NCBI RefSeq assembly: GCF_030867145.1
Contig: NC_134434.1
Span: 5,642,001 to 5,706,000, forward strand
Source of the DNA: Opisthocomus hoazin
Lineage: Eukaryota; Chordata; Aves; Opisthocomiformes; Opisthocomidae
Reading direction: 5' to 3'
DNA: 64,000 nucleotides
This document shows, one piece after another, positions 1 to 14,000 of this stretch; position 1 is the first letter of the stretch; each line of letters starts with the position of its first letter. The position numbers and the translations under genes were made by a program. The notes under the pieces were generated by a model. That model made no database searches, was not told the origin of the DNA, and saw only the letters and a list, made by a program, of their open reading frames with translations.

Positions 1-3000
1 TCGCCCAGTGTGACTTTCCCAGCCCTGCACCACAGCCCACACTGCTGCTTTGCTCTCAGGGAAGAGCGAATGCACCAGAGGGGTGAATGCAGCAAGCTGC
101 AAGCTAAGAGCAAGACCCGGGGGAGGGCGAGAAAGGGAGAGGGGAACAGAGCAACCGCGAACCTCCGTGCACACACACATCTGACGTCGGAGCCGACGGC
201 GCTCAGCATCACGTAGCCCTGAGCAACACCACCAAAAAAAGAAATACAACGCCCCGTGCATAGAAAGCAGGACTGCCGCGGTCACGGGAAGCAGGCTACC
301 CGGGGCGCGGGTCTGCACGGACGCCGCAGCCCTGCCATGCAAGCAACACCGCTCTGCAGAGCCGCAGGAGGAGGAGAGGCTTCCGGAGCGGTCGGGGATA
401 AATATTTTGAACCTCCGGTGAAGTAGGGCAGCTGGGTTTTGGGCTGTAGATCCCGCAGTGCCGGTGCTTTTCAGTGGTAATCACAAGTGGTTTATCGCCC
501 CAGCTCCCTCCGGTACAGCTTTGCTCTGTTCTGCTGGCACCGAGTGCCCCCAGCTCAGGGGATCGGAAGAGAAAGCCAACGGGAAGCTGAGAAATGCCTA
601 AGACACGTCAGCTCCCCACAAACACCTCCATCCAAGCCCTTCACATTGCTGCAAATGGGAATTATTTAACAAGATTTCCCAAATTCCATCCCCAAGATTA
701 CCTGCATTAGCAGCCAGAGCTTAAGGCTAACGCTTATGCGATGAAGACGCCGTGAGCTCCAAAAAAATAAAACCAAGAGGTGCAAACAAACACCAGCTCT
801 GAACTGCAACCACTTCTTGCTTCAGAGACTCAGAGATGGAGGCTCCACGAAGAAAGAAAAAAAAATAATATCAGGAGCAGGGTCCTAATACTGTCCTTTG
901 CTGTCTTTTGCTCTGGGATCTGCTACCGTTGAGCTGGTAAAGCCTCAGACGCGTTTTACAGCCTCAGGAGCAGGACCCAGATCGCTCACCAGCGGCCAGC
1001 TAGAAGCAAGCCTGTACACGCTCCAGGCGTTGGGTACGGGCTGCCCAGGATGCAGCTTTGCCACGTCCCACCCACGGGTCGGCACGCGGCGGGGTCTCGG
1101 GACCAGCCCAGAGATCCACGGAGATGCGGCTTTAGGGTCGGGTTTTCAGAGGGGTGTGCATTTAACGAAAGCAACAAATTCATTTGCAGTAGGAGCAAAA
1201 AACGGGGAGGCAAGAAACTTAGTAAAAGGAATAAAATAACTGGAGAAACTGTTTGGAGGTGAGCAAATTCCTCAGTAAATTGGCCTGGATTTCAGCTCAG
1301 AGGGTGCGCAAAGGCGAGGAGTGGAGAGAGGGGGGTCTCAAGGACTCAGAACAAAACCTTTCAACCCATCATTTCGAAACAGTGTTTGCGCTCCTCCGAC
1401 TGTGATTCAAAAAGTAAAAATCAAGCCAGAAAAAAAAAAAAAAGAAACTTCTCATTTCTGATCAAATGAGACATTTTCCTCCACGCACCAGCGTTCAGGT
1501 TCATGTTGCAATGAGCAAGCCCCCACCAAGCCAGCTCTCCCGACAACCAGCATCACACCAGTTTTCAACAACACTGGCTGGGAAAACCAGTACCCAGGTG
1601 GGTACCTGCCACCAAGGACGCCTCTGTGCTGGTTCGCCCACTGCTGGCATCCCTAAAGCAGCTGTAATCCCGAGCGCTGACTGCGCTCCTGCGCCTCAAG
1701 AGCTCCCCAGCCGCTGCCGCTCAACTCTTCACCTCTTATGGGAACGCTTGTGGCTTCCTTGGAGCTGGGGCAAAGCATGAACCCCACGGCACGGGCACGG
1801 GAAACATCTTGCCAGGGTCAGAGCAGTGAACTTAGGGCTGAGCATGCTCAGAGGAAGAGAGCTGGGCGCTCAGCTCACACCCTGACAGTGTTTTGGTGTT
1901 TTTTATGAATGGAAAAGCTTTTCAATCGTTTCACAGCTGGTTTCCCTACTGGGAAGGGCTGACCGGGAGAGCTGGTCTTCCCCGAGCCCCACCACCTCGC
2001 CAGATGGCTGAGAGCAGGAAGGAGCCCAGCTCAGCACCAGCGGCACTGGAGTATTGTTTATCTGCTGGTTCCTGTTTTTAGTTTTGTCTCTGTTTTCTTT
2101 CTTTGTTCTAAAATTGTGTTGCAATGGCAATACCTGGTCTGAATGACACGGGGATTGCTTTGAAGTAAGAACCAGCCCCAAACCTTCAAACCTTCATTTT
2201 CTTATCTAATAAAAGAGCAGAGGCCCTAACACCAAAGCAAACCATGATTAACCCCCACACCCTTTGTTTCTGAGCTGAATTGGAGCAGAGATTAACGGCA
2301 CTGGTACAAAGGCACACCCCGTGCATGTCCGATCCTCCCAAATGTGGGGCCGTCAGCAGGGTTACATTTCCAAGGATGAAGCAGGGCTGCCACCAGCCCT
2401 CCATACTGGCAGATCAGTTCAAGCGATGATGGGATTTGTCACAGGCATCTGTCTGGGGGTGAGGAGTCCATCAGCAAGCTGTCATCCAAGTGCATCCTCA
2501 TTGCAAAAGGTAACTACGGGGCTACTGCTGGAGGTGATGCAGGGTCTGTTGCTGGGCACCCAAATCTTTCTGCGGTCCCACTTGCCAGGGTTTCCTCCCA
2601 GTCTCAAGCACGAGGCAGATGTAAATGGGCTTCATCAGGAGGATGCTATTAGTGAAGACCTCTTGGTCACGCCCCTCATGGGCTCATCACCAGGGTCCTC
2701 TTCCTCCTCTTGCCAAGCCAAAGGGACAAAGAGTGGCCAAAGAGGTGACCCATGGGCAACCTGGGGATTTGATGCTCCTTGGTTTTGGGTCCCAGCAGGC
2801 CAGGAAAAGCCCTTCAGCCCCCAGAGACAGCAGAACCCCTGAAGAACACGGGGACTCTGATGCAACAGGCTCTCCCTCGCCTCCCCTGTGTTCCCATCGC
2901 AGCGCAGACACCCTTGAGCAGGGCCAGCCACATCCCCCTCCCCAGGGGGTCCGGGAGAGGGCCGGGAGCGTTTTGGGCAGGCGCGGCAGGGGGCTGAGGC

Positions 3001-3795
3001 TGACCACACGCTGCCGCAGCGACAGCTCGCAGCTACTGAAAGAACAAGCCCTCGCAGCCCCAAGCCACAAGCACAGATGGGAACGAGTTACGCTTCAGCT
3101 GCAGCTCACAAACACACGTCCTGCCGCTTGCCGAGGAGGGGCCAGGCTACGACAAGCTGTATTTTTAGCAAACCATGACTGAGCCCCCAAAAAAACATGA
3201 TGGCCCAATCATACTCCTCTGCGTGCAGTCCCTGCCTGGCTCTGAAGGCTCTGACCTCGGCTTCAAGCCTGCGGGTCCCCCGCTTCCATCCTGCACCCTC
3301 ACAGTCTGGGTGCCAGCCTCAAACTTACTCATTCCCATCGTTTTTTCCTCCATTCCCACCTCCGTGCCTGGTGGTCCCCCTGTGCTCACCACAGCCACCG
3401 CTCAGGGTGATGCATCAGAGCCCTGCGAGGGACATGGGTTGGAGCAGAGCTCCTCTGATGGGACGCTGGACACCTTCCACTTTATGAGAGAGCTTCAGAA
3501 AGAGAAAACAGCCTCGATGCGATGCTTGCAGAGCTTTTAGAGTTTAAAAAAAAATTTACAGTTTCCAGGCTGCGCTTGAGAAACCACGTGCCACTGCCCC
3601 AAGGCTGAAACACTTGATTCCCAAAGCCCAGATTAGCACCAGCTCCCCCCAGGAGCCATGATCTTTGGGAATTATTCACTCCACTTTCCCTCAGCACCAG
3701 ACTGGGACATTATTTAACGCACTTATCCTCAAATCACTCCTCCAAGAAAAAAAAAAACACACTACTACCCATGTAGTGATGGGGAACCAAGGCTG

Positions 3796-3880
3796 GTGGG
3801 AAAGGCAAAGCGACTTTGCCCAGGTCACCCAGGCAGGACAATGCCCACATCAGTCTCCTGGCAGCTCCTCAAACCCAGAG
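3796..3880 (-). repeat. Possible ancient MIR/CORE-SINE-like relic
   Basis: The plus strand reads like the reverse complement of the MIR core: a purine-rich stretch, then 'gcgactttgcccaggtcac', then a CAGGCAGGAC-like continuation. This resembles the 'gacttgcccaaggtcacacagc' block of mammalian MIR. The match is short and from memory of the family, so it may be chance. Confidence 0.3.
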
Positions 3881-5959
3881 CATCTCACCCTCAGAGCTGC
3901 CATAAAATCCAGTCATCATATTTATTCTGTGCTTTTCTCAGCTTTTCCACCCTTTCTATTTCATCTGCAATACTCACCACTCAGGTCACACCTGAATTTA
4001 GCTGGTCACTCGGGGGACTGTTTCTTGTTTCTGAGAAGCACCTAGATAGTCTTTTTTGAAAATATAAAAATAAAAAAAATAAACAGCACAGGTTCAGCAA
4101 ACCAAGGCCACTATGCTCTTCCAGGACACGGCTTTGGGAGTCTCGGAACACATCTGTGGGCTTCCCACTACAGCACTCCACGGCTGGCAGCAACCTATTC
4201 CCCTTCTCTCTTACCTCCGGGGAGACCTCAAGTTGTTTCTTTGCTTTTAACTTCAAAAATGTTAACTCAGAACAACTGCGAGGTTATTTTGACAGAGTTT
4301 GAGCTTGTGTCTCCCATCTGCCAGCTCGGAGGGATCAAAAGACCCAGAGAACCGATCGGGTCACCTCCCTGGGAAGCCCACCTCCTTTTGGGAATATGCT
4401 CCCCTCTCCGAATTAACTGGGGAGGAGTAAAGACCTGTCTAATTAGCTAGGCTGACCCCTCTGCCTTTAGCAGAAAGACCAATTAGCAGGCAATTTGCCT
4501 CTAGCAGCGGTGGGTCCTTGGTAGATAAACAATCTCTACTTTTCTGGGAGGGCAACTCTCAAGTGGGTTAAGCGCGAATTGCTTTTGGTCACAGCTTTCT
4601 GACATTTTGCAGCTATTTCTGCTCTCCTCCCCCAGCTCTTTGCCTACAAAACTCCTTCCAGTAACTGCAGCAGTTCTCTGTCTCCAAATATCGTGCTGGT
4701 TTTTACAAGCACAAGCCATGCTAGCCTCAAATCACCATAGGGTTTTGCTCTTTACATCAGCTAAGGCACAACCCAGCCCAATTTGAAATGAGTTAGCAGG
4801 CAGGATAACGAGCTTGGCGAGTACCCGCAGCATCTGTGCTCGGTCTTGCCCTCTGATGCCCTCTGATGCCCTAAAGCTGCAGGGGCCAAGTGGCTCCAGG
4901 AGCCAAGGGGTCCGATATGAAAGCCAGCCCGTTCCTCAAGGCAGCGATGCCTGCCAGCACAGGCAGCCTGTTTGGGTCTGTCTGTCAAAGCCGGCACCAA
5001 ATCTGGCTTTTAAAAATTGCTGAAGACCCTTCTCCCTTCAGAGCCTTTAAATAGTTGTCTTCTGTTGGACACGACACAATAAAGCTAACACAGACAGTCA
5101 CTTTAGAAAGCCTGTACTAAAAGCACCAGGCTCCTCTCCATAAGCATGGGCTTTGCAGCGCTTCACCCCGCTGCTCCCAGCCAGTGACTGGGGATGCGAT
5201 GACCAGGACAGGAGGACCTGACCCTCTCACACCCAGTGACACCAGCTGATGGGGCTGACTCTGCACTGGGCACGGACTGGAGCAGTCACCGGTCCGCTCT
5301 GAGCCTCCATCGCTGCGGCTGTGCCCAGGAGCGGAGCAGGATCACCTGCCCCAGGTGCCATCTAACAGCATGCAGCACCCCTTCCACACCAGCTGCTGCA
5401 AACCTACCTGGGTCAAATGCCCAGCTGAACACAGGCAAAGGGACTCCGAGTCTGTCCCTGTACGTCCCCTTTTGTAAGGAAAGCCTTGGTAATCCTGAGG
5501 AACAGGAATCCAAAGCAGAGCCACCCCTTGTAGATCTGCAGGACTGGAGGAGGACAAGCCAGCAAGACGCATCTATCAGTCTTTTACATCACCCCATCCA
5601 ATCGTGGGCAAGTCATTGATTTTGGTTTTAGATGTTAATACCAACAAACGAAGCGCCCTGTACACAAGGAACTTAAATACTGCCCGTTTTAGCACCGCTG
5701 CTCCTTCTCTGGAGACACCCTCCTCCCCTCGTCCCCAACACAGGCTGAGCGACCCCCGCTTTGGCCTCTCCATGTCCCAGTTGCCTGTCTGTAAATGGGA
5801 GGACAGCAACAGCAGCACATCAACGTCACGAGCATCCACCAGCTTCCATGGCGTGCCCCAACGCCCTGGCACTGGGCTCCCAGGTTGCCGTAGATGACAA
5901 GACCCCCAGCACCTCCCTCCCTCCCGGGCTGCTCAGACCTCGGGCTGAGAAGAAGACAG

Positions 5960-6075
5960 TGTTGTCTAGTGGTTACAAAGGGAACCGAAAGGCCGCAATA
6001 GAAACCAAGAGCACTGGTGCCATGGCATGGCAAGTGACCTCTCCGTGCCTCAGTTTCCTCCTCCGAAAGCAGAGA
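5960..6075 (+). repeat. Possible ancient MIR/CORE-SINE-like relic
   Basis: Two blocks occur in the order and approximate spacing seen in MIR-type tRNA-derived SINEs: 'tctagtggttacaaag' near 5,966 (box-A-side motif) and 'gacctctccgtgcctcag' followed by TTTCCTC near 6,038-6,062. The intervening sequence is diverged. The element would be very old and is inactive. A separate 'ctgtctgtaaatgggagga' at about 5,785 resembles the MIR 3' side but lies out of order. Confidence 0.4.
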
Positions 6076-6599
6076 CGGCGGCTCCTGCTGCAGCGTGCTC
6101 CATTAGCCACTGGCTGCAAAGCAGTGGCAGATCAAGGTGGAAGGATCATTTTCTTTCATCCTGCTATATTTATTTCCTAATGTAGCCCTCACCATCCCAT
6201 TTCTAACCCTGGCAGGTAAGGCTAGCAGACCAGGACATGTCAAAATGCATATTTATAATACATAAAAACATACTAATATTTCACAGAAGTTATACTAACC
6301 CACAAGAACCACTTGCCTTAACCAAGATATCCTGCCACGGGCACCTCAAGCGCAGAGTACCCAGATACCCATCCTCAAACTTTTCGAACAGTAAAATGAT
6401 GACATGCAATCAGAATAGTTCAGGCAACAGCAAACTGCAGAAATAAAGCTACGCATGAAAAAAACATATCTTCTCAACGTCAGTGCACGCAGCGGAGCCA
6501 TAGAGTCAACCGCTAGTACCAGAACTGTCCTGGAGCTCTGTTTTTTTAAAACCCAAATTCCTAAGAAGCAAAATACAGAACTGCCTTGCCCAGACTATT

Positions 6600-7130
6600 G
6601 CTGCAGCAACAGCAACCACTCAGCTCGGTAAACCTAATTAATGAGCCAGGAAAAGTGTCATTCGTTTGCTAACTGCTTTGCCCAGGGTTGCCAAATAGAC
6701 AGATAAAAGATTTAGCTGGGGCCTGTTCCAGCCAAAGGAGCTGGGAACCTGGCAGGGATCGCAGCAGATTAGAGAGGGCTGAAAAGAAAGAGGGGGGGGA
6801 GAAAAAAATCAAAATAGATTAGCACTTTCAAAATGCAAGCATGTAAATCAGCTTACGTTTGATATAATGCCACCCTTGTGAGCGTCTGGCCACGGGTCCG
6901 ATTACAGCACCGCGCAGCAGGGCGCGAGAAGTCTCGGCTGAGCCGAGTTTTATTTGGGCTGAGGAATCTCACGCCACCAACTCCCTCACAAAAACGGCAG
7001 TTTTGTTTTTACCAGCTTCGTAAATTCTCGCAGGAAGCCAATTAGGGGAAACCTGGGAACAGAGGAAGATTCATAATTGCAATTAAGGCTTCAAAGTACT
7101 TCTCCCAAGTGCGGCTGTTAAAATCAGAGC
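6600..7130. promoter_or_regulatory. Candidate conserved non-coding element (AT-rich, homeodomain-type sites)
   Basis: This block holds several TAATTA/CAATTA-type homeodomain core motifs ('cctaattaatgagcc' near 6,633, 'ccaattaggggaaacc' near 7,038, 'cataattgcaattaagg' near 7,072) and a GATA-like 'agataaaag'. The surrounding sequence is GC-richer. No conservation data were available, so this is a composition- and motif-based candidate only. Confidence 0.25.
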
Positions 7131-7919
7131 TGGGGAAGCAAAAAAAAAAACACACCCTTTGAAACATCGAGCTCTCGGATACCCCACAGGCTGGAAGAGC
7201 TTCTCACTCCCATAACAACGCATCAACTGGCAGACACAGAGCTTGCCCTGACAGGGACCGATCCGGATGGGGACCCGAGCGGGACGGGCTCCAGGCTGCC
7301 ACCTCCCCTGGCAGCACCTTCGCCGGGGTGCTCGGACGCTGGCAGGAGGCAGGCACGCAGGGCGTTTGCATTTACCTCCTGCCTTTGGTTTTGGGAAGAA
7401 AGTTCAGTCCTGAATACCTGAAACTTTTCCCCGCTGAAAATTTTGGTGTCCTATAAAGCCTTTGCTTCATCTATTTGATGCTTCCAGCTCCCAGGACCAC
7501 TCGCAAACCATTGCGGCATCCCTGGCAAGGACAGAATGGCTTTGCAGACGAGGCTGCCTGCTGGGATACACGACATTTGGACTTAAATCTACTGTCAAAG
7601 TGATCCAACATTTGTCACTTGGTGCTACAGACCACGATCTTTCACACCATCACAAATTAAGACGTCCTCTTCGAAGTTCAGCAGTTTCAGCAGTAATCTG
7701 GATACTAAGAACCAGTGTCTAAGCAGCCCAAACAACTCTGTGCATCATGGCAGAGCTGCTCCGCCTGTCTGCAATCGAACGTACACTACAGCAGCTCAAC
7801 AGCCCGACACGAACACCGCTGCAGCTACCCAGAGAGCTGGGAAATCTGGCCCTGCAGACACACCTACAGTGTCACCCACATGGACTTCACTGTCATGATG
7901 GGATGGAGGTGGCTCTTCT

Positions 7920-8003
7920 GGTTTTGCTTTGACTTTTCGAGACTAAAGCTTTTTTGTTTTTTTGGTTATTTTGGTTTTGCTTTGACTTTTGGAGACAAAA
8001 GCT
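7920..8003 (+). repeat. Two-copy direct repeat, 31-bp units spaced 53 bp
   Basis: Positions 7,920-7,950 and 7,973-8,003 are near-identical (GGTTTTGCTTTGACTTTT, a variable base pair, then GAGAC and AAAGCT). They are separated by a T-rich spacer. This looks like a local replication-slippage duplication rather than a mobile element. Confidence 0.7.
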
Positions 8004-11000
8004 CCAGTTCAAGGTGAAATATCAATGAGGAGACGCTCCACTTGCTGGAGTTCACCCCCACCCTCTCAGACAGAAAGCTGCAGCCATTTGTTTTTGGCTT
8101 GAGATTCACAGCCCAACCAAGTGAGGAGCTGAACCACAGCTTGGCATATTAGCAACCGCGAGACAGACAAAACCTGAAAATACTCTACGATCTGCTCAAA
8201 TTGAACATGTTTTAGACCATAGCCTGGGCTTGGCCATTTCAGCTTGGAGTAGAGCAGAACAGCCCTACTTGTAGAAGTTCAGCCCTCCAGCAGCTGCTGA
8301 CCTAGATCAGGGCCTTCTGCATGTCGGAAGATGTCAATGATACTCTCAGAACTGGTCAAACACTTCTAACCAGGGCACAAACTTCTTACATCTGGGCTGT
8401 GTCTCTGTGTTGGTGTGTATGTATATTTTCTATAATCTTCTATCTTTCTTTCTATATATATTCCATAACACTGTATCTAGTCCTTCTCTTGCAGGAAAGC
8501 TCAAGTAAGGGAAGCACAATTTACAGGAATAAAACCTCTGCACTAGGACATCTTGCAGCCCAGCACTGCCAGTTGTGGATTATCCCCATTCACATCTCTC
8601 ATCAGCAGAAACGGTGGTGGCAGCCTGTGCCAGGGCCCCAAACACGTGTACCCGCTGCTCCACTATGCCCTTGGCAGGAAAAAGGGTTGAGAAGAGCCAA
8701 GAGGAGAAAAAGTAAATCACCCAAGGTGTCAGGGCAAGTCCCTGGTAGGCCTGGGAAGAGACCACACAGGTCCTGCACCAGCTGTAGCCTGGACGCACAA
8801 CCGCATCGCTCTGCCTGTTCTCCGAGCCAACACTCACAGACACTTCCCTTGTGACAGCACCTCCTCTCTAGACAACACTCCCAACAACAGCTTTTCTTCC
8901 AGCCCCTCCCAACCTCATCCTCTCTCTAAATAGCCTGAGAACATCACGCTCCAGCAGACAGCAGAGCCAAGATGAAAGATGGAAAGGCTGCTCTCTTCGG
9001 TGGAGATGCATGCTCTTCCTTCCACCCAACACACCAAAGCCCCTGGAGCTGCAGCCACGCTTGTGCCCAGCAGTCTCGAGGAGGAAAGATCTGCTACCGC
9101 TGCATGTGGGACCCAGGAGCCCACGCAGGCGAAGTGACTTACCCTCAGTCATCTTCATCCATAGCATGCCCTTAACCGCATCTGCTTTCCCCCACGTGTC
9201 CACATCTACCTTCCCCCCATGGCCTCGCACACCCCATCAGCTGCCTTCTGCCACGGCTGAGTCGTTTGCAAGGATTTTGTTGGTGAGGTTTGGAGTCTAC
9301 TGCAGGATCTGCCACGTGACCTTGGAAAGTCATTTGTGTATCTGGAAATGTATTGGCTCTAGGTATTTTTGCATAAGCTACTTTCCCTGCGGTGTTTTTG
9401 CCCTACCACTGAGTACGCAGGACTCAGTAATCAAATGAGGTCAAAGAAAATTCCAGCCAAAACCCCGGCAGCCTCAGTCCCTCCCCAGCAGCAGCTGCTG
9501 CAAACAGCCAGCAGCATCCGAATAAGCACAGCCCGGGCTTGGATGATGGCTCTCCCTCTCTGCTAGCACAAGACAAACCATCACAGAAAGTGGGAATAAT
9601 CCTGTGGGATTAAGCAACCTGTTACGAGCAGGGCTGACATCTAAGACAACACGTCGGCAAGCAAGGGCACGGACTGCTGGTTCCCAAGGGCAGAACTGGA
9701 GAAGGCAACTCTCTGGAGCAAGGACTGCAGAGTTGGCAGCCCACCCATCCCACGCCTCTCATTACGCACCGAGTAGACTTCCCGTCTGAAGAGGAAGCCA
9801 CAAGCCATGTGGCTGAATCCATTCGCACAAAAACATACCCCTCCCCACCGGCTGAAGCCAAGGGCTCCGCCACGGGCTCACCCATTGAGATGGTTTCCAA
9901 GAGCAACCCACACTTCTGCATTTTCGACAGAGATCTTCTTACTTCACCTTCCCGCGTGCTGGCGCCAAAAGGAGAAGTGCTCTGGAGCCAGGGGGGAAGT
10001 TGTGCCACCGTTTCCTATTCTGAATGATGATTTCACTCTCCTGCCACATCCGAGAGCCACATGTGGCAACCGCCACGCAGCACAAATAAGCTGTGAGGTT
10101 GTTAACATGCAAAGGGCTCTGGTTTGGGCCAAGCAGTTCCAGGAAACTCAACAGTCATGTTCAAGAAAATACAAAAATAAAGACCACACACAAATGATCT
10201 GGTCAGAAATATCTGTGCAGTCCCTTGGCGCTCGCGAGGCTGCAAGACACCAAAGCAGGGCATGTGGCTCAGAGAAGCTGGGGAAGGAAAGACATGTGAA
10301 AGCATCAGTTCAGGTCCAAGCAATGACTTCCAGCGCTCCCCTAAACAACAATCAGCACGTCTAGGTTGGGGTCAAGCAATCCTGGGGCCCTCTCTTCTTG
10401 TCTGAAGGGGGTCAGTTCTTTCAGCTCCTTCCCATGGCCACGCAGCACCGTCTAGTGATGGGGGAAGAGCAGATCCAGAGCAAACCAGAGATCTGCTCCT
10501 CCCCACACATTCATGGAGCTGGACTCTTCCCACCTGGATGCTAAAGGAACAGCTACATACCAGCTGACCACCGACAAATGTCCGAAGGAAAGACTTCACC
10601 ATTTTTCACCAGGGTTTCCCCCCCATTTGCTCAGTGTGGGCATGGGGGCCAGGACCTATACTCGCTCCAAGTAGCTTAGGTCTGTCTTCAAGTCTGGATG
10701 GCAGATTCAAGCATCACTCCATAGGTAGAAGGCTTTCCTTACACCTGTAATAGCTTGGGTTTCTGCTGACACCAACGGAAATGTCACCCCCATTTTGAGG
10801 GCAAAATTTCCTGCCTCTCTTCCCCAAGGGAGTTTGATAAGCCCCATTACCAGAAGCTTTCTACAACACAGCTACAGAGTAGATCAGCTCTTAACATATT
10901 CCCTGCTTAAAACTTATTGTCATAACCTTATCACCAGAGAGGCACCTCTAGATATTTTTAGAGGTAATATCTGCTAGCACAGGAATTACAGTGCATTAAT

Positions 11001-14000
11001 TAGCAGAGAGAGGCATACTGACACTCACAAGGTCAAAATACAACATCCATAATTTACACCTTGTTGGGAGCTACTGAGAAAACACAGCATACAAGAGCCA
11101 TCACAAGATCTGCCATCTTTAAGAGCTCTGAGCACAGAGGCTTGCATCTCCCTAGAACAAACGGAAAATATAGATTCTCAGATGGACCAAATCCCCCCAG
11201 ACAGCAAAACTCAGGGGGGGCTCTACAGGCATGTTGAGTCAGTCCCTAGAAGGTAACTCATGGGTTTGCAAGGCCATTGTCCAGCAGTCTGATGGCTTGG
11301 GGAAGAAAAAAAAAACACTAAGAGGTAGTCAACACTTGCTCTTCTGGGATAAACCACTAAGAAAATTTGTCTGCATTTTGGTATCAGTGGCCATTCACGC
11401 TCCTCAACAGACAAGTGTAGCCTCAGCCTTTCAGTTGATGGGGGTACTTTGAATCTAAGAGATGGAGCTGCCTTTTTTAATGACCAGTTAAAAGTAGAGA
11501 AAGTCATAAGTTGATTGGTCATACAGATGGGCAGATTCACTTTCCTGAGCCATCTAGATGTTCCTCAAGAAGTTCGTAACCTGACCCCACCCTAACCAGC
11601 CTTTCTTCTCCCAGAGCTTCCTCCACTGGGTAAAAGTTATTGGCAAGGAAGCGCCAGAGTAAGCTGGGCTGCGGCAGGACTTCCCGCACTTCCCACTGCG
11701 TGCACAGACAGCATCAACAGCGATGATCAGCTGCAACCTCAGAGCAATGGACCAAGAGCAGGTACCACTCGGGTTTCACCACTGCTGAGCAGGACAGCCC
11801 TGCTAGATGAGTGGATGAAGGAGGATAACTCAGTTCCCCTCCAAAAAAACCCCCGAAGCGCAGCTGCTCAGCGAGGGAAAGAGAACCACTGTGGGATGCA
11901 AGACTGACAGCAAGCCAATACTCACCACCATCTAGAGAAGAAAACTGTGCCATTACTTGCCTACAAAATGCTTGATCATGACAAGGTTTCAGGTGAAATT
12001 CAGCCATCCAGAGGTGGTTGATGGCTAGGTCAGGTATACTGAGCTTAGGTCAAGAAGGGACGCATTCATATGCATGACAACAGTTCAGTTAGACTTTCCG
12101 CAAGAATGGTTTACACCTTCTTCTCTGAACACCCTGGCCTACCAGCAGCCCTGCTGGCATCCCCATAAAGGCTCTTACCAGCACACCGAAGTGCACAGTG
12201 AAATGAAGAAAGTCTCTAACACCCTAAATACCTTTATGAACCAGCTGCACAGCCAACAGTACATCAAGGCAAAGATGACCAGCCAAAACTCTTGGCATCT
12301 TCTTTCTTACAACCACATCATTAAGGCTGGCAACTTCAGGATTATCATCCAGAGACAAAAAAGAAAAAAAAGATAGAATCCAAGGCATGAAGCAAGATAA
12401 CTGAGCAAAAAAATCATCTGGTGACTTTGGAGAACCCACATCAGCTATTTGCTCTGCTGTAAAGCTCCGTGGTGACACTGGGTCTATCCCAGGGGTAGGA
12501 TTCTTTGCCTCCAACTTTATCTATGCAAAAATGAGGTGAATCTCTAAGCAAATAGACATCTACAGAGCACCTGGTACGAAGGTCTGCTCACCCCATCCAA
12601 CCTGAACCCTCTTCAGGGCGAGCCCACAGACTAAGTTAAATTAGAGGTCTGAATTTTTAGGCAGGCATCCCGAAACAAGACAAACTCTCATCCTTATTCT
12701 CCTAAGCTGCTTCCCACATGCAAAGCGGGAATAATCACACTTCCTTCCTCAGCCAGCAGTTGCACAGCCAAATGTTTCAAAGCCTGTAAGAAGCTCAGAT
12801 AGTGCAATCACGGGAACATGGAAATTGCAGTAGACTCACTTCATTTAGCTTTCACTTCTTTCACCCCCAAATCTGATTCATAACAAACAAAAGGAGAAGC
12901 CAACATTTTTGCAAGCAACTTTGTCACTCAAGATCCCCAGGACTCCTTGCTAGAATTCCACTTCTGGACAGCCAGATGTAAGCTCTGAGGAAGACAGCCA
13001 GAGGCTGGAATGAGCAGCTCTCAGTAAACCACCCGTCCAAGTAAGCTTTACAAGCATGCCGCTTTAAAGTCCGTGCTGTAAAAACAGAGAGCTGCTTCCA
13101 CCTTTGAAGATGGAGTGTGTGCTTTAAAACTGCCTAAAGTCAATTTTCTGGGTCCATTTCACATATTAACTACATCAGAGTACTGATAATCCAGAAAACA
13201 CAGACAAACGGGAGAAAATCAATGCATCTTTATGTAGTTATTTGGAACACGTGAGGGCTAGCAACAGGTAGTCATAGATACCAACAGTCCAGCCTGTGGG
13301 ACAAGAGGTCTCATTTCCACACCAAAGCTGTGTTAGCTCTTCAGCCAGTAGCAAAATTTCCATCAGCTGTGGCAGGACCAGTCGTGGGCCCTCCCCGCAG
13401 GTTATGGAAGAAATCAGCTGAACCATGCCTACAACCAAGCACTCGCCCCATCCCTCCTGGAGGGAAGGTCCAATGTCTTACCCAGCCTGCTACGGCTGAC
13501 CAACACAAGCAGGACTTGAAGTGATGGCAGAGGATTGAGGAAGGCTCCAGCACCCAACTGCCCATGGCAGGATCATGGCTGAATGCTGCTGTTTGGGGCT
13601 GTCCTCTCTTGAGTCATTTTGTAATAAGAAAAAGTTAGGCAAGCATGTGGGGCTGCCCCTAAAATTTACAAAACACAACCACAACAAAATTTTAGTGATT
13701 TCAGAGTGAACTTTCCATCATGTTATCATCCTGGTAATGAACTTCTCATCACAATATTACTGACTAGACTCCAGCTCTAGGGAGCTGCTCCAGGAGTTTG
13801 TTTCCACTTTACGAAGCAGGAGAGACAGCCTCCTCCTAAGCCTGGCCGGAGATACCAGGGTAAAGCATACTGCAAAACACTGCAAGAGCTGGAAGCAGAC
13901 ACACAGTACCTGGTGTTGAGTTTGCAGCCAGGCTCAACTTCTGGTTACACCAGGACAAGGCCAGAGCAATGCCCTGGTTCTAGTTTTAGCAAGGAAGTCA